Positions 24,930 through 36,310 of a DNA stretch of 64,000 nt are shown here, piece by piece. The translations under genes were made by a program, and so were the position numbers. This stretch comes from Cavia porcellus. Lineage: Eukaryota; Chordata; Mammalia; Rodentia; Caviidae. The stretch is taken from the NCBI RefSeq assembly GCF_034190915.1, contig NW_026947485.1:129701337-129765336 (forward strand), given 5' to 3'. Within the stretch, counting starts at the first letter, position 1, and each line of letters begins with the position of its first letter. The notes beneath the pieces are model-generated. The model was given only the letters and a program-made list of their open reading frames with translations. It had not been told where the DNA came from and made no database searches.

Positions 24930-25030
24930 ATTTTGAGACAGGATCTCACTAAGTCACTAAGTTGCCCAAGCAGGGCTCAAACTTGGGATCCTCCAGCCTC
25001 TCTGAGTGTTGGGATTGTAGATGTGTGAAA
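24930..25030 (-). mobile_element. B1/FLAM-like SINE fragment
   Basis: ATTTTGAGACAGGATCTCAC, GGATCCTCCAGCCTC and GTGTTGGGATTGTAG in reverse orientation. A partial ID-type SINE end lies just upstream (24,865-24,925). Confidence 0.75.
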
Positions 25031-25629
25031 GAAAAAAGTTCAGTACAAATGCAGTTTTCACACCCCCCCTCCCCGCCAATATCATTCATACATGGTTGAA
25101 GGTACAGAGATGGAACCAGTGGACATGATGGGCCACTACCTGTGGATTTTAATGTCTTTGAAAATACATTCTTCACATTACCCATTGTAAGCCATTCGTT
25201 CTGAGAGCTTAAATAGACTTTCTAAAGTTACTTTGCTTTTATTTTATTTTTTGGTGCTGGAGATACTAAGGAAATCCTGTCGCTGTATTATACACCAAAC
25301 CCTTGACGTTTACCCTTAATTGTCTTGGAAGAAATCCATGTTTCTTTGAATGTTGAAAATAGTAATGGCAGTTCCTCTACCTATGTTATTAGTTAAATGC
25401 AGATCTACAGGTATTGCACGAAACTGCAAAAGAAATGGAAATTACTGTGACTTCTTTTATTCCTGTCTTCCTTGTCTGTAAGGAGAAACAAGAGCTTCTC
25501 TTAACACACTATGTAGAGGTTTTGAGCTTCAGGTAAAAAAACAAAAAATTATATTATAATTAGAAATGTTGTACGTTAAGTACCACTGTAAAAACTACAT
25601 TTAAACATGGATTAAGATCCCTATGAAAT

Positions 25630-25716
25630 AGCTGGGTATTTAGCTCAGTGGCATAAGCGCCTGCCTGGCAAGCGTGAGGTTGTGAGTTTGAGCCCTGATA
25701 GCATAAAAAAAAAAGA
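25630..25716 (+). mobile_element. ID SINE
   Basis: TTAGCTCAGTGGCATAAGCG A-box region, then a GTGAGTTTGAGCCC B-box with one change; A-rich tail. Confidence 0.9.
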
Positions 25717-25811
25717 GAGAAGAAAATAAACTTAAATAAAAACCATGTGCTCTCTTAGACTTCTTTGTAAGTAATGAATTTAACATATATGAATTTATAA
25801 CAAAGCAAATT

Positions 25812-25932
25812 TATTATCTGGCATGATGATAACATGCCTATAATCCCAGCATTCAGGAGGCTGAGGCATAAGGATTACTGAGTTCAGGGCTAGACTGAAC
25901 TACATAGTGAGTTCCTGTCTCAAGAAAAAAGA
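25812..25932 (+). mobile_element. B1-like SINE
   Basis: TATAATCCCAGCATTCAGGA and GAACTACATAGTGAGTTCCT with a TCTCAAGAAAAA end. Confidence 0.9.
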
Positions 25933-26507
25933 ATACATAGCAAAGTTAAGAAATGTAGATTGAGACTAGAATCCGGGATCACCGTGTGCACCAAATTATT
26001 TGATATAGATGTTATAGAATCATGGGTTGTACGAACTCCACCAGTAATTTGTACATATTAATATCTGTCCATAAACTTCAAAAATCAGTGAAAAATTTGA
26101 TGTTTTCATTGTGCACAAATATTCATTTCAAAAGCGTTAAGCAAAAAACAGTTAAAAGAGAAGATAATATTGTGCTAATATTTATACAGGTGTCTATCAT
26201 TTTCTGAAGAATTGTATTCATTCATCAATGTGTTTTAGTAACAAATAATATAGTAATACAAACTTCCAGTGTTCAAACCAGAAAAAACGTCACTGTGTTT
26301 AAAGTCATCATGTGAAAAGATAACTTTTAAAGTGAGTTTGTATTGTATGGAAGTAAATTTTGCATTGGTATTTACAGGTAAATCTTACATATATATTTCA
26401 GTATATGTTCAGTAGCTTTAGTTTTTATTTTAGCACTCGTAGTTGAGGAATACGAGTCAATCCTGTGAATAGTATGTTTAACACATTGTTTTCTCTGTGT
26501 ATCTTAG

Positions 26508-26621
26508 ATGAATGATAATGCCCCAAAGCACGTCATCCAGATGACAGGATTTAAGATGGAAGAAAAGGAAGCTCTGGGCAAATTGCTTTTAAAGCTAGAT
26601 TGTACATTTATTAAGAGTGAA
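26508..26621 (+). CDS. SLF1: SLF1 exon 2 (residues 1-38, start codon, BRCT1)
   Basis: The acceptor ATCTTAG is immediately followed by the start codon at 26508-26510, and the donor is GAA|GTAAGT. The 38 codons begin MNDNAPKHVIQMTGFKMEEK, the recognisable SLF1 N-terminus and first strand/helix of BRCT1. This ATG is chosen because the family protein starts here; two later in-frame Met codons (12 and 17) would cut into BRCT1. The exon ends in phase 0. Confidence 0.96.
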
Positions 26622-26775
26622 GTAAGTATAAAAACTTATTAAAGTGTTCAAGGTATAATTGAAAAGATTAAAATGCTAACAAGATTGATAAAATGCTCTT
26701 GATATTGTAAGAATAAAAAGTTATATTATTAAGAAAACGTTTTGTAACGTTTTTCATGTGACTTTTGCCTTCTAG

Positions 26776-26851
26776 AAATATAAAAACTGTACACATCTTA
26801 TAGCTGAACGCCTATGTAAAAGTGAAAAATTTTTAGCAGCTTGTGCAGCAG
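26776..26851 (+). CDS. SLF1: SLF1 exon 3 (BRCT1)
   Basis: Acceptor TTCTAG and donor CAG|GTAAGT. It codes residues 39-63 plus the first base of Gly64, with the motif CTHLIAERLCKSEKFLAACA, typical of the BRCT core (Thr-His-Leu, then Ser-x-Lys). It is separated from exon 2 by only 154 bp. Confidence 0.96.
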
Positions 26852-27693
26852 GTAAGTAAACTGCCTTTTTCGAACCTTTTTGTGTCAGTGTTTCTTAGTC
26901 TCAATATAAATGTGTTTTTCCTGATACTTTTCTGAAAGCATTTGATATACTTTTCCTTTATTCTGAGGTAAATTCTGTAAGCACAAATTAAGATTTAGTC
27001 TTTCCCTTTCTCACTTCATCACCATTAATACTCCTGTAACTTTCTCAGTTATTTTTGTCTTGGTATATCATTAGTCTACTGATTACCAAAAACACTTTTT
27101 AAAGTTTTTTTTTTTTTTTTAAGGAAAAACTGGTAAGTTTTTAACTCTACAGATTAAAGCATACCCTGTTCTCGGTGTTAAATGAATATTGACCCCCAGA
27201 TAAAAAACTACAGAATGTCATCATATGCCCTGAAAACTAACCTCAATAAAAGTGTATCGGGGCTGGGGATCTGCCTTGCAAGCACATGGTCGTGAGTTTG
27301 ATCCCGGGTACTGATTTAAAAACAAAAAAAAGAAAAAAGGGTATCAAAGTGTATCAAGTTGTGTAAACATTATTGCAAAACTTTTTAGTATAGATGAAGG
27401 AATGTTTATGTTAGTCATAACAATTCAGGTAATACCTTTTGTTTTGGATTTTAAAGCTTTAGATTTGTTTCATTTAGTTACATTTAGAATTCTAATGATT
27501 TGTATGGAAAGGGTTCTATCTATATAGTATTCATTGCTATTTATAGGCCTCTCAAAATTTTAGAAAAACAAACACAATTCAGTGTGTACTGTAAGAATCT
27601 CATGTTGAAAAGATCTACTTTTTTTGGTATTTGCTTTATTATCATTACAGGAGCCAAAATTCTTTTGTGACAGATAGTTCATTTGCTTTCTAG
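26852..27693 (+). other. SLF1: SLF1 intron 3
   Basis: 842 bp. Holds one truncated ID SINE and a poly(T) run at about 27,105-27,120. Confidence 0.9.
27259..27340 (+). mobile_element. ID SINE with internal deletion
   Basis: GGGGCTGGGGAT joins directly to CTGCCTTGCAAGC, so the A-box segment (TTAGCTCAGTGG-type) is missing. B-box and tail are present. Confidence 0.85.
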
Positions 27694-27934
27694 GAAAATG
27701 GGTACTAACTAAGGACTACATAATTCATAGTGCCAACAGTGGCAGATGGCTTGATGAAACAACTTATGAATGGGGATATAAAATTGAAAAAGACTCCCAT
27801 TATTCACCTCAAATGCAATCTGCACCTAAAAGATGGCGTGAGGAGCTGAAACGCTCTGGTGCTCCAGGAGCATTCCACAGATGGAAAGTTGTCCTTCTTG
27901 TTAGAGCTGATAAACGAAGTGACTCTCTTGTAAG
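27694..27934 (+). CDS. SLF1: SLF1 exon 4 (end of BRCT1, linker, start of BRCT2)
   Basis: Acceptor CTTTCTAG and donor AAG|GTAGGA. It completes Gly64 and codes through to the split Arg144. It holds the last BRCT1 helix (GKWVLTKDYI, then GRWLDETTYEWGY), a conserved proline/arginine linker (QSAPKRWREELKR) and the first BRCT2 strand (FHRWKVVLLVRADK). The donor is weak at +4 to +6 but phase continuity with exon 5 is exact. Confidence 0.96.
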
Positions 27935-29189
27935 GTAGGATGAAATCTCGTAAAAGATAAACCCATTAATGAGAAAACAATTTCGGTTTGCATGAATACC
28001 TTTTTGTGTTTACTTGCATTTGTAAGTTTAGTCAAAATGAACTGAGGTGATTTATTCTTCGATCTCCAGGGTAAGCCATTCTGCACCTGTAAATGTTTGT
28101 GTCTCAGAACAGTCTGTTACATGACGCTCTGTTTTAGGTTATTCTCATGTTCTCTGTTGTAGTTTCCATTTTCTTTCTTTTGGCAACTCAGGTAAAATAA
28201 AAAGAAAACAATAACTGGGAGATTTATGTTTTCATTTTGGAAGTGCTTTTAGATTTTTGCTGATTCAGTATTACATTATCAAGGAGGCTTTATTTGGGTT
28301 TATATTATTACTGTCTTTAGAATTTCTCATTTCCACTGTAATTTATCTTTATGTTTTTAAAGCCTTCCTACTAGGTAAACTGTATCCTAAGGTGGCCACC
28401 GTGTTTTTGGTGGAGTAGGTGTAACTGTCTCCTTTGTTGAACTGTAATTTTGCTGATAATAATGTATACCTATTTTAAGTGTACATCTGAGTGAATTTGG
28501 CAATATTTATGTAACTGTGTTACCTAACTGTATCAGATCTATAACATTCACATCATCTTGTAATATTGTAATATTTACTTCTGTCCTGTACATTTTAATT
28601 CTGGACCATCAATGTCAGGCAACTACGGATTTCCCTCTTGTCCTTATCGATTAAATCTGTCATTTTTAGAGCTTCATATTATATACTCCTGTAATGTAGC
28701 TTCATTTTCCCTATAACCATATTTGTGAGAGGCTTCTATATCATTGCATGTGTCATCATTCTTTTCTGTTGCTCTTTAATAGTCTACTAGCTGGGTATAT
28801 CCCAGTTTGTTTATTTAACTATGAGCATTGGAAAGCTTTTGTGTTTGTTTGTTTGTTTGCTTCTGTGAACAAAGTTGCTTTAAACATCCGAGTGGGGGTA
28901 TAGTATTCATAGTCATGCTTTCATTTCTCTTAGGAAATACCTAGCAGGGGTGTTCACTCAGACCATTTCTGTTCAGCACTTTGCTGGATATACTGGCCAG
29001 TGCAGTAAGCACAAAATGAAATAAAACAGAGTAAAATAAAACAATAAAATTAGTAAATTTAGCAAGATCACAAGATAATAGGTCACCATATAAAATTAAT
29101 GGTATTCTTTTATATTGCCAAAGAGCAGTTAGAATTTAAATATTACTTATTTTCATTTCATTAATTTTTTTGTCATTTTATTGATTCCT

Positions 29190-32100
29190 ATCCCTAATTT
29201 TTAAAAATAAGCTTTATTGAAATATAATTCATATAGGCAGTTTACCTATTAAAAGCTTAAAATGCAGTAGTTCTTAGTATCATCACAGAGTTGTGCAACC
29301 ATCAACGTAATTAATATTAAAGCATTGGCAACACATAAAAGAGAAACTCCATCACCACTAGTAGTCATTTATTCTTTACTACATTCCTTACCTCAGTAGT
29401 CTGCCATCACCCTGGCCTGGTGCTTGTTTACTCCCTTTCTATCTCTACATCGTTGTCTTTGGGACACTCTAAACACTATTCTTACAATCTAACCGTCATC
29501 ATGTATTATCTGACTAACATCTGCACACCACTCTTCACCCTGCATCTCCCTAACCCCACAAATTTCTGACAGCCACCATTACACTTTACTTAGGAGCTCA
29601 ATTCTTTTATATTCTGCATATAACTGAGATCATACAATATTTGTCTGTTCCAGACTTATGCTCCAGTTTTATCCATGTTGTTACAAATGACAGAATTTCA
29701 TTTGTTTGTATGACTGATTGGTATCCATTGTGTACAATATTTATCACATTTTCTTTACCCCATTCATCAGTATCTTGGTGCTGTAATAGTGCTGTAATAA
29801 ATATGGGAGTACCGAATAACTTTTAAATATAATGATTTCATAGTCTGTAGATGTATACTTAGTGATGAGATTGCTGGGTCACGTAGTAGATCTATTTTTA
29901 ATATTTTGAAGGTTCTCTATATTTACTCTAGTGGTACAAGAGCTTCCTTTTCACATACAGGATTTACTTTTACTGACAGGTGTTAGGTGATGTCTGGTGA
30001 TTTTGATTTGCATTCCTCTGATGCTTTGTGATGTTGAAATTTTTTAGAACAGCTGTTAGCCACTTGTACACATGCTAAGAAGTATCAGGGGTTGGAAACA
30101 TAGATCATTGGTAGAGTGGTTATGTAGCATGTATACTACCCTAGGTTTGATCCCTAGTACTCCAAAAAGAGAAAAGAAAAAGAAATGTCTGTTCAGCTCC
30201 TTGGTCCATTTTTAAATAGGAACGTTTGTTTTTTCACTGCAGGATGTTTGATCTCCTTGTAAATGTAGATACTGTGTACTACATGTATTCTTCACAGATG
30301 CTTCCTTACCTTCTGTTCCTTGCCTGTTCATTTTGTTGATTTTTTAAGTTTATGGAATCTTGTGTCTATTTTTGCCTTCATTTCTTACTCTTTCAAAGTT
30401 ATACTCAAAAGAACTGTTGGCTAGATCAGTATTTTGAAGCATTCTTCTGTTTTCCTCTACTAGTTTTCATAGATTCAGTTCAAAATTTTTAAAGTTTTTT
30501 TATTGTTTTTTTTTTATTGGTTTTGAATTAAGTTTTATATTTGGTGTGAAATGAGGGTTTAATTTCACTTTTCTGTGTGCAGATAGCCAGTTTCTCCAAC
30601 ACCAACTATTAAAGAAATTACCCACTTCCTATTTATTCTTGGCACTTGTACTAGTCAGCTTTTCTGTTGCAGGATCAAAATAACTGTTACCCACAATTAA
30701 AAGGTGAAGGACTATCCGGATCATGGTTAATTGGCTCTCAGGCAGAAGCATCATGCAGAACCGCGTGGTATAGCAAAGCCACTCACTTCATAATTCTTGG
30801 AAAGCAGAGGACAAAGATAGAGCCTGAGAGAAAGAGGCCAGGGAGCAGAGATAGTCTCCATGGTCACACCCTCGTGACCTACCAGACACACCCAGGACTG
30901 TCCTTAACCAATGTCCTAGGAGTCTGGAACCAGTCAAATTGACAATCAAGATGACCTGTTGTTCCACTTTTGTCAAAAATGAATTGACTAGAAATGCATT
31001 GCTTGTTTCTGGGCTGTCTGTTGTGTTCCATTGCTCTGTATGTGTTTTCATGGTTTTTACTCAAGATAATTTTGGCTGTGATCTTTTTGTGGTTCTGTAC
31101 AGATTGAAGAATTTTTTTTCTAATTCTATGAAGATTGTTATTCATTGGTTTTGTGATCGGAATTTCATTTAATCTGTATATTGATTTGGGTAGTATAGAC
31201 ATTATAACAGTATTCTTCCAATTAGAAATACAGGCCATCTTTCTATCCATTGTACCCTCTTTAATTGCTTTCATCAATATTTTAGTTTGCAATAGTATGG
31301 ACACCCTACCCCTAATCTCCTTGTTTACATTTATTTTATTTTTTATACCTCTTGTCAGTGAGATTGTTTTCTTAATTTCTTTTTTCAGCTTATTTGCTAT
31401 TAGCATATAGAAACACTACTGATTTTCATGTTGACCTTGTAATGTTGTATTCTTTGGCTTCACTGGGTTTTTAAAATAATTTGAATAGCTTTTTGATGGA
31501 GTCCATAGGGTTTTCCATATAAGGTCATGTTATCTGCAAACATGAACAAATTTCAAATTCCCATGCTGTTTGTTTCTTTCCTAGTTGCTGTGGGTAACTT
31601 GCTGGTGTGTAATTGTTCATAATAGTCTCATTAGATCTACTGTATATCTGTGGTATCAGGCATCAATTGTAGTATCTTTTTCTCATCTCTGAGTTGATTT
31701 GGTTTTTTTCTTATGATTTGTTAATTACCTTTTCAGAAAACCGTTTTATGGTTTCAGTAATTTTTTTTCTAGTACCCATTTTATTTTTGCTCTGCTATTT
31801 GTTCCCTTTATTCTCCTAACTTGAAATGTAGCATTAAGTATTTTATTTGAAGCTTTTCTTTTTGCTTTTGACAGAGGCATTTATTGCTGTAAAATCCCCC
31901 CTTTTAAACTATATTTCATAAGTTTTGGTGTATTGTATTTCTATTATTACTTGTTTTGTTTTTTGCAATGCTGGGTATTAACCCCAGGGCCTCACACATG
32001 CCCACAATCTTCCGTCATTGAATTGCATGCCTGGCCCTGCCTCAAGACTTCTTTTTAATTTCCGTTTTGATTTCTTCTTTGATCCACTAGTAGTTCATGA

Positions 32101-32510
32101 CTGTGTTACTTGATTTCTATTGATTTGTGAATTTTTAAAGATTTTTTCTTATTACTGGTCTAATTTTCTAAAAATGGTTGGTAGGACTTTAGTCCCCTTA
32201 CATTCGTTCAGATCTGTGTTGTAATCTAATGTGATCTGTTGTAGAGAATAGTCTGTGTACACTTGAAGTAAGTATTTTGTGATTCTCAGAGAGAATGTTC
32301 TGCACATGTCTGTTTGATCCATGTGGTCTAAAATACAGGTGAAGTCCAGTATTTTCTATTTAACTTTCTATGTGGATTTCCTGCCCAATGCATGTTATAA
32401 TCTGTCCCTTTAGATCCTTTGGTAACGTTGGGTGCATACATGTTTACAATTACTATATTTTCTTGATGAATTATATAATGACCTTCTTTGCTTTTTTTTT
32501 TTTTTAATAA
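29190..32510 (-). mobile_element. L1, antisense, 3' UTR and ORF2 (broken)
   Basis: On the minus strand the order is ORF2 then 3' UTR. TTGAAATATAATTCATATAG near 29,218 is an old L1 3' UTR phrase. The minus frame at 30,879-31,406 carries ORF2 C-terminal sequence (MSILPKSIYRLNEIPIT). Interrupted by the LTR at 30,645-30,948. A further old 3' UTR fragment lies at about 28,430-28,700. ID-type SINE relics are at about 30,085-30,170 and 31,945-32,045. Confidence 0.85.
30645..30948 (-). mobile_element. Solo LTR, ERVL-MaLR type, nested in L1
   Basis: GTCAGCTTTTCTGTTGCAGG, AAGGTGAAGGACTATCCGGA and the GGCTCTCAGGCAGAAGCA block, alike to the copy at 40,978. L1 ORF2 sequence continues on both sides. Confidence 0.6.
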
Positions 32511-33733
32511 TTTTTGATTTAAAAGGATGTGAGTGGGATGTGGAAGAGGGGTGTGTCCTCAGTTCTGTCAGAGGCTTCAGTCTCAAGCAGTCTCACCTGC
32601 TCTATTACTGAATCGAGTTTTCTCAGCATTTGCATTGCAGCCCTTCTCCCTCCTGGAAGCTCAGATCTGCCTTGTATCTGTGGGCTGGGTTTGGGATAGG
32701 ACTGACTTTCTGTCCTGTCTCCATGTAGTCGAGCTCTGCTATGTATTGATGAAAGACCTTAAGCCCAGCTGGCATTTTTGTCCCTTCTCCAGGGCAATGA
32801 CTTCTTTTTGTCATTTGAAAACAGTGAGTCCTTTCCTGGGCTAGGCAGCCAGGTAGTTCCCCAGAGCTGCCCCTATCTTTTTCATGACCATGTAATGGGG
32901 CCTGTGGCAGAGAGCTTGCAAGTAAGGACAGGCTTTTCCTGTGTCATGACTCCCATAACTTGAGCTGTCACATACTCTGCCCTGAGATTTCGTAAAATTT
33001 TACCTCATTCTTAATGCACTTTTTGACAACTGCTTCTTTCCTTTGTCCTGCCTAACAGAAAATAGTTTGGTATCTAGTGTTTTTCACAAAGAAATTAATT
33101 CCTCTTTGGAATCAGTTTTCACTTGATTGGTCTGCTACCATAGTTCTCTGATGGGCTCAAGGAAAGTTAGAAATTTTGTAGATAATTGAACTCTTAGGTG
33201 ATAGCAGTGACATAGCTTTCTAAATGCTAAGCAGAAGCAGAGCTTCATGAAGCGTGAATGTCTGTGTGTCTGTGTTTTCTGAGTCTAAATGTAGACTTGT
33301 TAATATAGATCAAAGCTAACAAGTTTAAAATGCTAACTTTTTAGAGACAGAAAGGCAAACGGTTGCCGTGGTCTAGAATATTTTTCTTGGGTCTATATTG
33401 GCTTCCTTGCTAGATGTTCCCTTAAACTTCCTTTGCTGTTCTTTTGACTTATTGCTATGACTCTCTCTGTAATATTTTGGGTTTGTGAAAACCTTTGCCA
33501 TATCTAGAGATGGATAGGTAGAAAGAGTAGTATGATTTCTAAAATATATGCCAAGAATGACTTATATTCTAAAAAATTATGTTAATATTTACTCTCTGTG
33601 ATCCTTGGTGGCCCAAAGGTATTAGTTCTTTTAAGAAAGTTTCACTCTCACTCCTAGAAAGTAATTGTAAATAATTTGGCTGAATGTACTCAGTTTTTCT
33701 AATATATTTTCTGTCATATGCATTTTCATTTAG

Positions 33734-33896
33734 AGTTTTGGAGGCTGGAAAGGCAAATGTTATTTTACCAAAAAGTTCACCAACTGGAGTAACTCATATA
33801 ATTGCCAGTAATGCAAGAATCAATGCTGAAAAAGGAAAATATAACTTTAAGGCTCCATTTTACCCAATTCAGTATCTAGGGGATTTTCTTTTAGAG
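33734..33896 (+). CDS. SLF1: SLF1 exon 5 (BRCT2)
   Basis: Acceptor TCATTTAG and donor GAG|GTAAGT. Of two adjacent AGs, the first (33732-33733) is used because it completes Arg144 and keeps frame. Residues 145-198 include VLEAGKANVILPKSSPTGVT and the C-terminal BRCT helix FYPIQYLGDFLLE. It follows a 5.8 kb intron filled by antisense L1. Confidence 0.96.
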
Positions 33897-33974
33897 GTAA
33901 GTAAAATAAATTGTAGACATTTAAAAAATCTTTATTGTATAAAGAACCAATACAGTGAAATACAATCAATTATT

Positions 33975-34270
33975 ATTTGATAGCCCCAGGAGCTTGGTTG
34001 CAGGACCTCTATTGGATACCAAAATTCAAAATGCTTAGATCTCAGATCCCTTCTGGAAAATGGCATACTATTTGCAGATAACATACATTTTTGCATAATC
34101 ATATCCTGACTATTTATAGTACCTAACAGGATGTAAATGTGTATATAGGGGTTATGGTATTCTTTAGGGAATAAAGACAAAGAGAAAAGCCTGTCCATGT
34201 TGTGTACGAATGCGTATGTCCTGGACCTACCTATGTTTTGTAACTGGAATTGGTTGAATCAGTGGAGGGC
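33975..34270 (+). mobile_element. MER2-like DNA transposon (Tigger type)
   Basis: GGTTGCAGGACCTCTATTGG, ATACCAAAATTCAAAATGCT, GTACCTAACAGGATGTAAAT and TTTAGGGAATAAAGACAAAG follow the MER2 order. Near full length. Confidence 0.75.
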
Positions 34271-35517
34271 TAACTGTTAATATGAAAATTGTGTTCTAAA
34301 CTTTGAAAATATGTAACTAGAAGTCCTTACAGTGATACTGAGGGTAAAAGAGAAGCATCAGTATGTCCCAAAGCAAACTTGATCTAGGAAAAATCTCCAG
34401 TATTTCTCATCTTAATAAATGCCATCATCTTTTGCTACTTTAATACTTGGTGTCTGAGACCTAGGAATTATCTGTGAAATATTGCTTTACTCATCCCATC
34501 AGCTGCTAAGTTCTGCTGATCTCATCTCAAATTATTTCTTGAGTCAAACCATTTCTCTCCTCTGTACTAACATCATACTGAGTTTATCATCTTTTTTGTG
34601 CTCTTAGAACAGACTCCTAATTACTCTTCCTGTTTTCTTCTTACTAATTTCCTAATTACTCTTTCTCCTTTTCTACTATATTCTAGTTCATTAAAAGGAC
34701 GGCCAAAATATTCATTAAGAACACACTTAATGAAACACTTCGGTCCCTATCACTTTCCATGTTAAAACCTATCAGTGGCTTCCTGTTGCCCTAGCTTCCT
34801 AAATCTCTACCATGGCTTCCCATTTCTTACAAGACAATTTTTTAACCTGTTTCCTGGTCTACTTTTCTCTGCTCACTAAACTATAACAAAACAGTCTCCA
34901 TTTTCATTCAGCTTACCAATAGGTGTTTTTGGAGACTGTTGCTGTACCAGGACTCATGGCAGTTTGGTACAGCATGCAGTGCACTGGAGATATGTGAATG
35001 AATGAATGAGACCACAGATCAGACTCTGACATGTCTCACTGGGTAGTGATGGAGAAAAAATGTATTGGACTGTTCATTTCAAGTTAGTGTGAGTTGTGCA
35101 TTAGTAAAACTATGCAAAATAAAGAAATAGCATGTGCTATGTGTTTTATATTCTTAATATTATTGGCTAACGTTCTAATGTGATACTGTGGTTCCATTTA
35201 TGGTGGTGATTTTAGACTGACCTTAAATAACTTGCTCAAGATTCCACAACTGTCATATTTGCATATAACCTATGTACGTTTTGTATATACTATGTGAGTA
35301 TGAGCAGAAATTTTAAGGCCTAGCATTAAGTTTTAAGTCTTCTTTCTTCAGATTTCCCTTTCCTAATCCATTTTCTCCCTATTTTGATCCTTTTTAGGTT
35401 TTCTTGATATTCATTCATTCTTTTTTAGGTAGTTAAAAAATTCATAATGCTTTGAACAGTACCACAAGTAAATAGCTCATCATCAAACTTTGAAAAACAA
35501 TTTAAAAATCAAGGTAT

Positions 35518-35603
35518 GGGGCGGGCACTGTAGCTCAGTGGCATGGTGCCTGCCTGGCAAGTGCAACGTCCCAAGTTCAATTTCCAGTTTAAAAGAAAAA
35601 AAA
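35518..35603 (+). mobile_element. ID SINE
   Basis: GTAGCTCAGTGGCATGGTGC and a decayed B-box (AAGTTCAATTTCC). Confidence 0.85.
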
Positions 35604-36059
35604 TCAGGGTATAAGTACAAATTAAGAACTAAGCAGCACTGAGATAACCTCGCTCTTTACTTGACATCTTTGGCTTTTCATGTTCTTATTATCCCTTAAT
35701 CCAGTCTCATGACTTTATTCACATTGTGTGACAGATGCCTTGGGACTAGATATTGGGGTAAGACTTGGAGACAGACACATATCTCTAAACATGGTCCAAG
35801 ATAAGAAAATAACTTAAACATCTGAAGCAGAAGTCAAGCTAATTCTCATTACCACAGTGGCACTGCCTACTCATAGATAATAGCACGAATAGGATAAGTT
35901 GCTGAATAAGCAGGCTTTTAACCGTATTTAGATAAATGGCACTGCAGTGTATAAAAATATAACGGAATGGTACTTTTTTCCTGTGTCATTTATATAGACA
36001 GACACCTAATGCAATTCTTCATACATAGTTGGTACCGGAGAAATATCTAAAATGATGAA

Positions 36060-36310
36060 TAAAAAATTTTTTGGCTTTTAAAACAAATTTATTGAGATAG
36101 AATTCACACACCCCACAATTCACCTCCCAGAGACAGGTGATCTAGTGGCTCTCAGTTCATTCAGTTTCTCAGCCATTACCACAGTAAAGTTCAGAACAAT
36201 GTCATTACCCTCAAAATAAACTGCTTTCTGTAGCCACAGAAAACCTTTAATCAACTTTCTGTCTTTATGGATTCACTGTTTTACACATTTCGTATATTGG
36301 TATCAGGCAT
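36060..36310 (-). mobile_element. Old L1 3' UTR fragment
   Basis: ATTTATTGAGATAGAATTCA and TTCATTCAGTTTCTCAGCCA, as in the antisense L1 3' UTR at 29,190. Confidence 0.6.

Larger units (their letters stand above)
16916..26507 (+). other. SLF1: SLF1 intron 1
   Basis: About 9.6 kb. The first 400 bp are still CpG island. 17,340-19,340 and 21,900-23,050 look unique, with no recognised repeat or exon. 20,500-21,010 is a GC-richer unassigned block that may be an old LTR. B1, ID and MER2-like pieces are listed separately. Confidence 0.85.
27935..33733 (+). other. SLF1: SLF1 intron 4
   Basis: 5.8 kb, mostly antisense L1 with a nested LTR. A GC-richer block at 32,530-32,970 is unassigned; no exon seen. 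Confidence 0.9.

Noticed and set aside
30879..31406. 175-codon minus-strand frame
   Set aside because: L1 ORF2 C-terminal sequence running into a nested LTR.
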